DNA from: an uncultured Veillonella sp.
GTDB taxonomy: Bacteria; Bacillota; Negativicutes; Veillonellales; Veillonellaceae
DNA length: 6,721 nucleotides
Reading direction: 5' to 3'
NCBI GenBank assembly: GCA_900549805.1
Contig: URPV01000059.1
Coordinates: 1 to 6,721 of the forward strand
The position numbers and the translations under genes are program-made. Position 1 is the first letter of the stretch, and every line of letters starts with the position of its first letter. Below, one piece after another: positions 5,557 through 6,721 of this stretch. The notes beneath the pieces were generated by a model. It was not told where the DNA came from and did no database searches. It was given only the letters and a program-made list of their open reading frames with translations.

Positions 5557-6721
5557 CTAATTCTGCTTAGACTCTTCTTGTTCTTTTAATTCTTCTACGA
5601 CCCGTTCCATACGAAGGCCACGAGAAGCTTTTACGAGAACTACGTCCCCTTCCTCATGGTCCGCCTCATAAAAGTTAGCCATTTCTAGGTGACTCTTACA
5701 AGCTTGTACATGAATTCCTCCCTTTCGGGCTTCATCACCAATAAACTTGGCTGCTTCTCCGAATGTGTAAAGCACATCATAGCCTTCAGTAACTAAGAGA
5801 CGACCAATTTGTCGATGGCCTTCTTCCGTGAATTCTCCTAGTTCCAACATATCACCCAACATGGCAACCTTTCTTTTACCTTGGAGTTGGCCCAAAGCCT
5901 TAATGGATTCAGCCATAGACGATGGATTGGCATTATAGGTATCGTTAAGGACTACAAAGTCCTTAAAGGCAACGATTTCTTGGCGAAGTGGCGTGCCAGT
6001 AAAAACCTCTAGCCCTTTTTTTATCTTTGCTGCACTGAGACCACAAGTCCTCCCTACTGCAATTGCAGCCAAGGCATCTAAAACATTGTGTTCCCCTACC
6101 ATTGGCAAAAAGACATCAAAGACATCGTCATAGCATTTGCAGGTAAATTTAATACCATCCTTCTTATAGGTTAAGTTAGAGGCCTTGAGGGTAGCATTAT
6201 TTTGAATCCCGTAGGTCATGGTCTTACCTTTAGCTATGTTAGCCATTTCTGCTACATAGTGGTCATCGGCATTCAATATAGCAATAGAGTTCTCATCCAA
6301 GCAAGCAATGAGTTCCCCCTTGGCCTGTGCGATTTTTTCTTGAGACCCTAAGAGCTCAATATGGGAGGTCCCTACATTAGTAATAACGCCTACAGTTGGC
6401 TCCGCAATAAGGGCTAATTCTTCAATTTGTCCCAAGTCCCGCATCCCCATTTCAACGACACAGGCTTGATGGTCTTCGGTAAGACCTAAGAGGGTTTTAG
6501 GCAGACCAACTTCATTGTTGAAATTCTTCTCCGTTTTCAAGACTTTGAGTTGAGTCGCTAAAACTGCAGCCACCATTTCTTTAGTCGTTGTCTTACCGGA
6601 TGAACCAGTAATAGCAATGACAGGAATGGAAAAACGGCGACGATGGAAGTGGGCCAAATCTTGATAAGCCTTGAGCGTATTAGGAACCTCAATGCAAGGA
6701 AAGCCTTCTAAAGTCCGCCCT
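5557..6721 (-). CDS. murF: UDP-N-acetylmuramoyl-tripeptide--D-alanyl-D-alanine ligase (MurF), lacking its N-terminus (5' end outside window)
   Basis: MurF is the cytoplasmic ligase that attaches D-Ala-D-Ala, the product of ddl in this same cluster, to UDP-MurNAc-tripeptide. The frame is open from the window edge (first full codon 6720-6718) to TAG at 5559-5557, giving 387 residues. The family is usually about 450, so roughly 60-75 N-terminal residues are missing. In fragment numbering the motifs are TGSSGKTTTKEM (38-49), NFNNEVGLPKTLL (66-78), VVEMGMRDLGQIEELALIAEP (88-108), NVGTSHIELLGS (115-126), GEHN (209-212), NDTYNANPSSM (259-269), LGDMLELG (288-295) and KASRGLRME (364-372). DxYNANPxSM is diagnostic of MurF. 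The residues before the P-loop (PNTLKAYQDLAHFHRRR) match the family's domain linker, so the TTG at 6657 is an internal Leu codon and not the start. Confidence 0.97.
   Translation of the reverse strand, partial: GRTLEGFPCIEVPNTLKAYQDLAHFHRRRFSIPVIAITGSSGKTTTKEMVAAVLATQLKVLKTEKNFNNEVGLPKTLLGLTEDHQACVVEMGMRDLGQIEELALIAEPTVGVITNVGTSHIELLGSQEKIAQAKGELIACLDENSIAILNADDHYVAEMANIAKGKTMTYGIQNNATLKASNLTYKKDGIKFTCKCYDDVFDVFLPMVGEHNVLDALAAIAVGRTCGLSAAKIKKGLEVFTGTPLRQEIVAFKDFVVLNDTYNANPSSMAESIKALGQLQGKRKVAMLGDMLELGEFTEEGHRQIGRLLVTEGYDVLYTFGEAAKFIGDEARKGGIHVQACKSHLEMANFYEADHEEGDVVLVKASRGLRMERVVEELKEQEESKQN

Noticed and set aside
6655..6657. TTG at 6657 as the murF start codon
   Set aside because: The frame is open upstream to the window edge, and the upstream residues (PNTLKAYQDL) match the MurF linker before the P-loop. 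Starting here would delete the whole N-terminal domain.

Overview
The window is one block of a division and cell wall (dcw) cluster, with every gene on the minus strand. Read in the direction of transcription (high to low coordinates) it holds murF (5' end outside the window), mraY, murD, murG, murC and ddl (3' end outside the window). All are recognised from family motifs in the translations. All four complete genes are intact and of normal length, and I see no frameshift, insertion sequence, RNA gene, CRISPR array or accessory gene.

The host looks like a low-to-mid GC Firmicute (mid-40s % GC by eye). Several motif variants fit the Negativicutes (Veillonella/Dialister/Megasphaera relatives), the diderm Firmicutes: MurC 'GSGMRAIA', MurG 'FRAGAIGLAEL' and Ddl 'GGPSKEADVSRRTG'. 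This assignment rests on remembered family patterns and is only moderately sure.

Layout on the minus strand: murF (6721-5557) - 18 nt gap with a good Shine-Dalgarno (SD) site - mraY (5538-4561) - 119 nt gap - murD (4441-3080) - 4 nt - murG (3075-1963) - 24 nt - murC (1938-559) - 1 nt overlap (TAATG) - ddl (559-1). The tight spacing implies one transcription unit. The 119 nt mraY-murD gap is the only real non-coding space. It carries an extended -10 promoter-like sequence at the mraY stop codon, a 12-bp direct repeat at a 20-bp period, a second -10-like hexamer, and a small hairpin over the weak murD SD.

Together the genes build lipid II. MurC adds L-Ala and MurD adds D-Glu to UDP-MurNAc. Ddl makes D-Ala-D-Ala and MurF attaches it to the tripeptide. 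MraY moves the product onto undecaprenyl phosphate (lipid I), and MurG adds GlcNAc (lipid II). Two genes often found inside such clusters are absent: ftsW/spoVE between murD and murG, and murB between murC and ddl. murE would be expected just upstream of murF, outside the window.

This is essentially a housekeeping region. I found no undescribed system; the mraY-murD leader and a few motif substitutions are what merit a second look.
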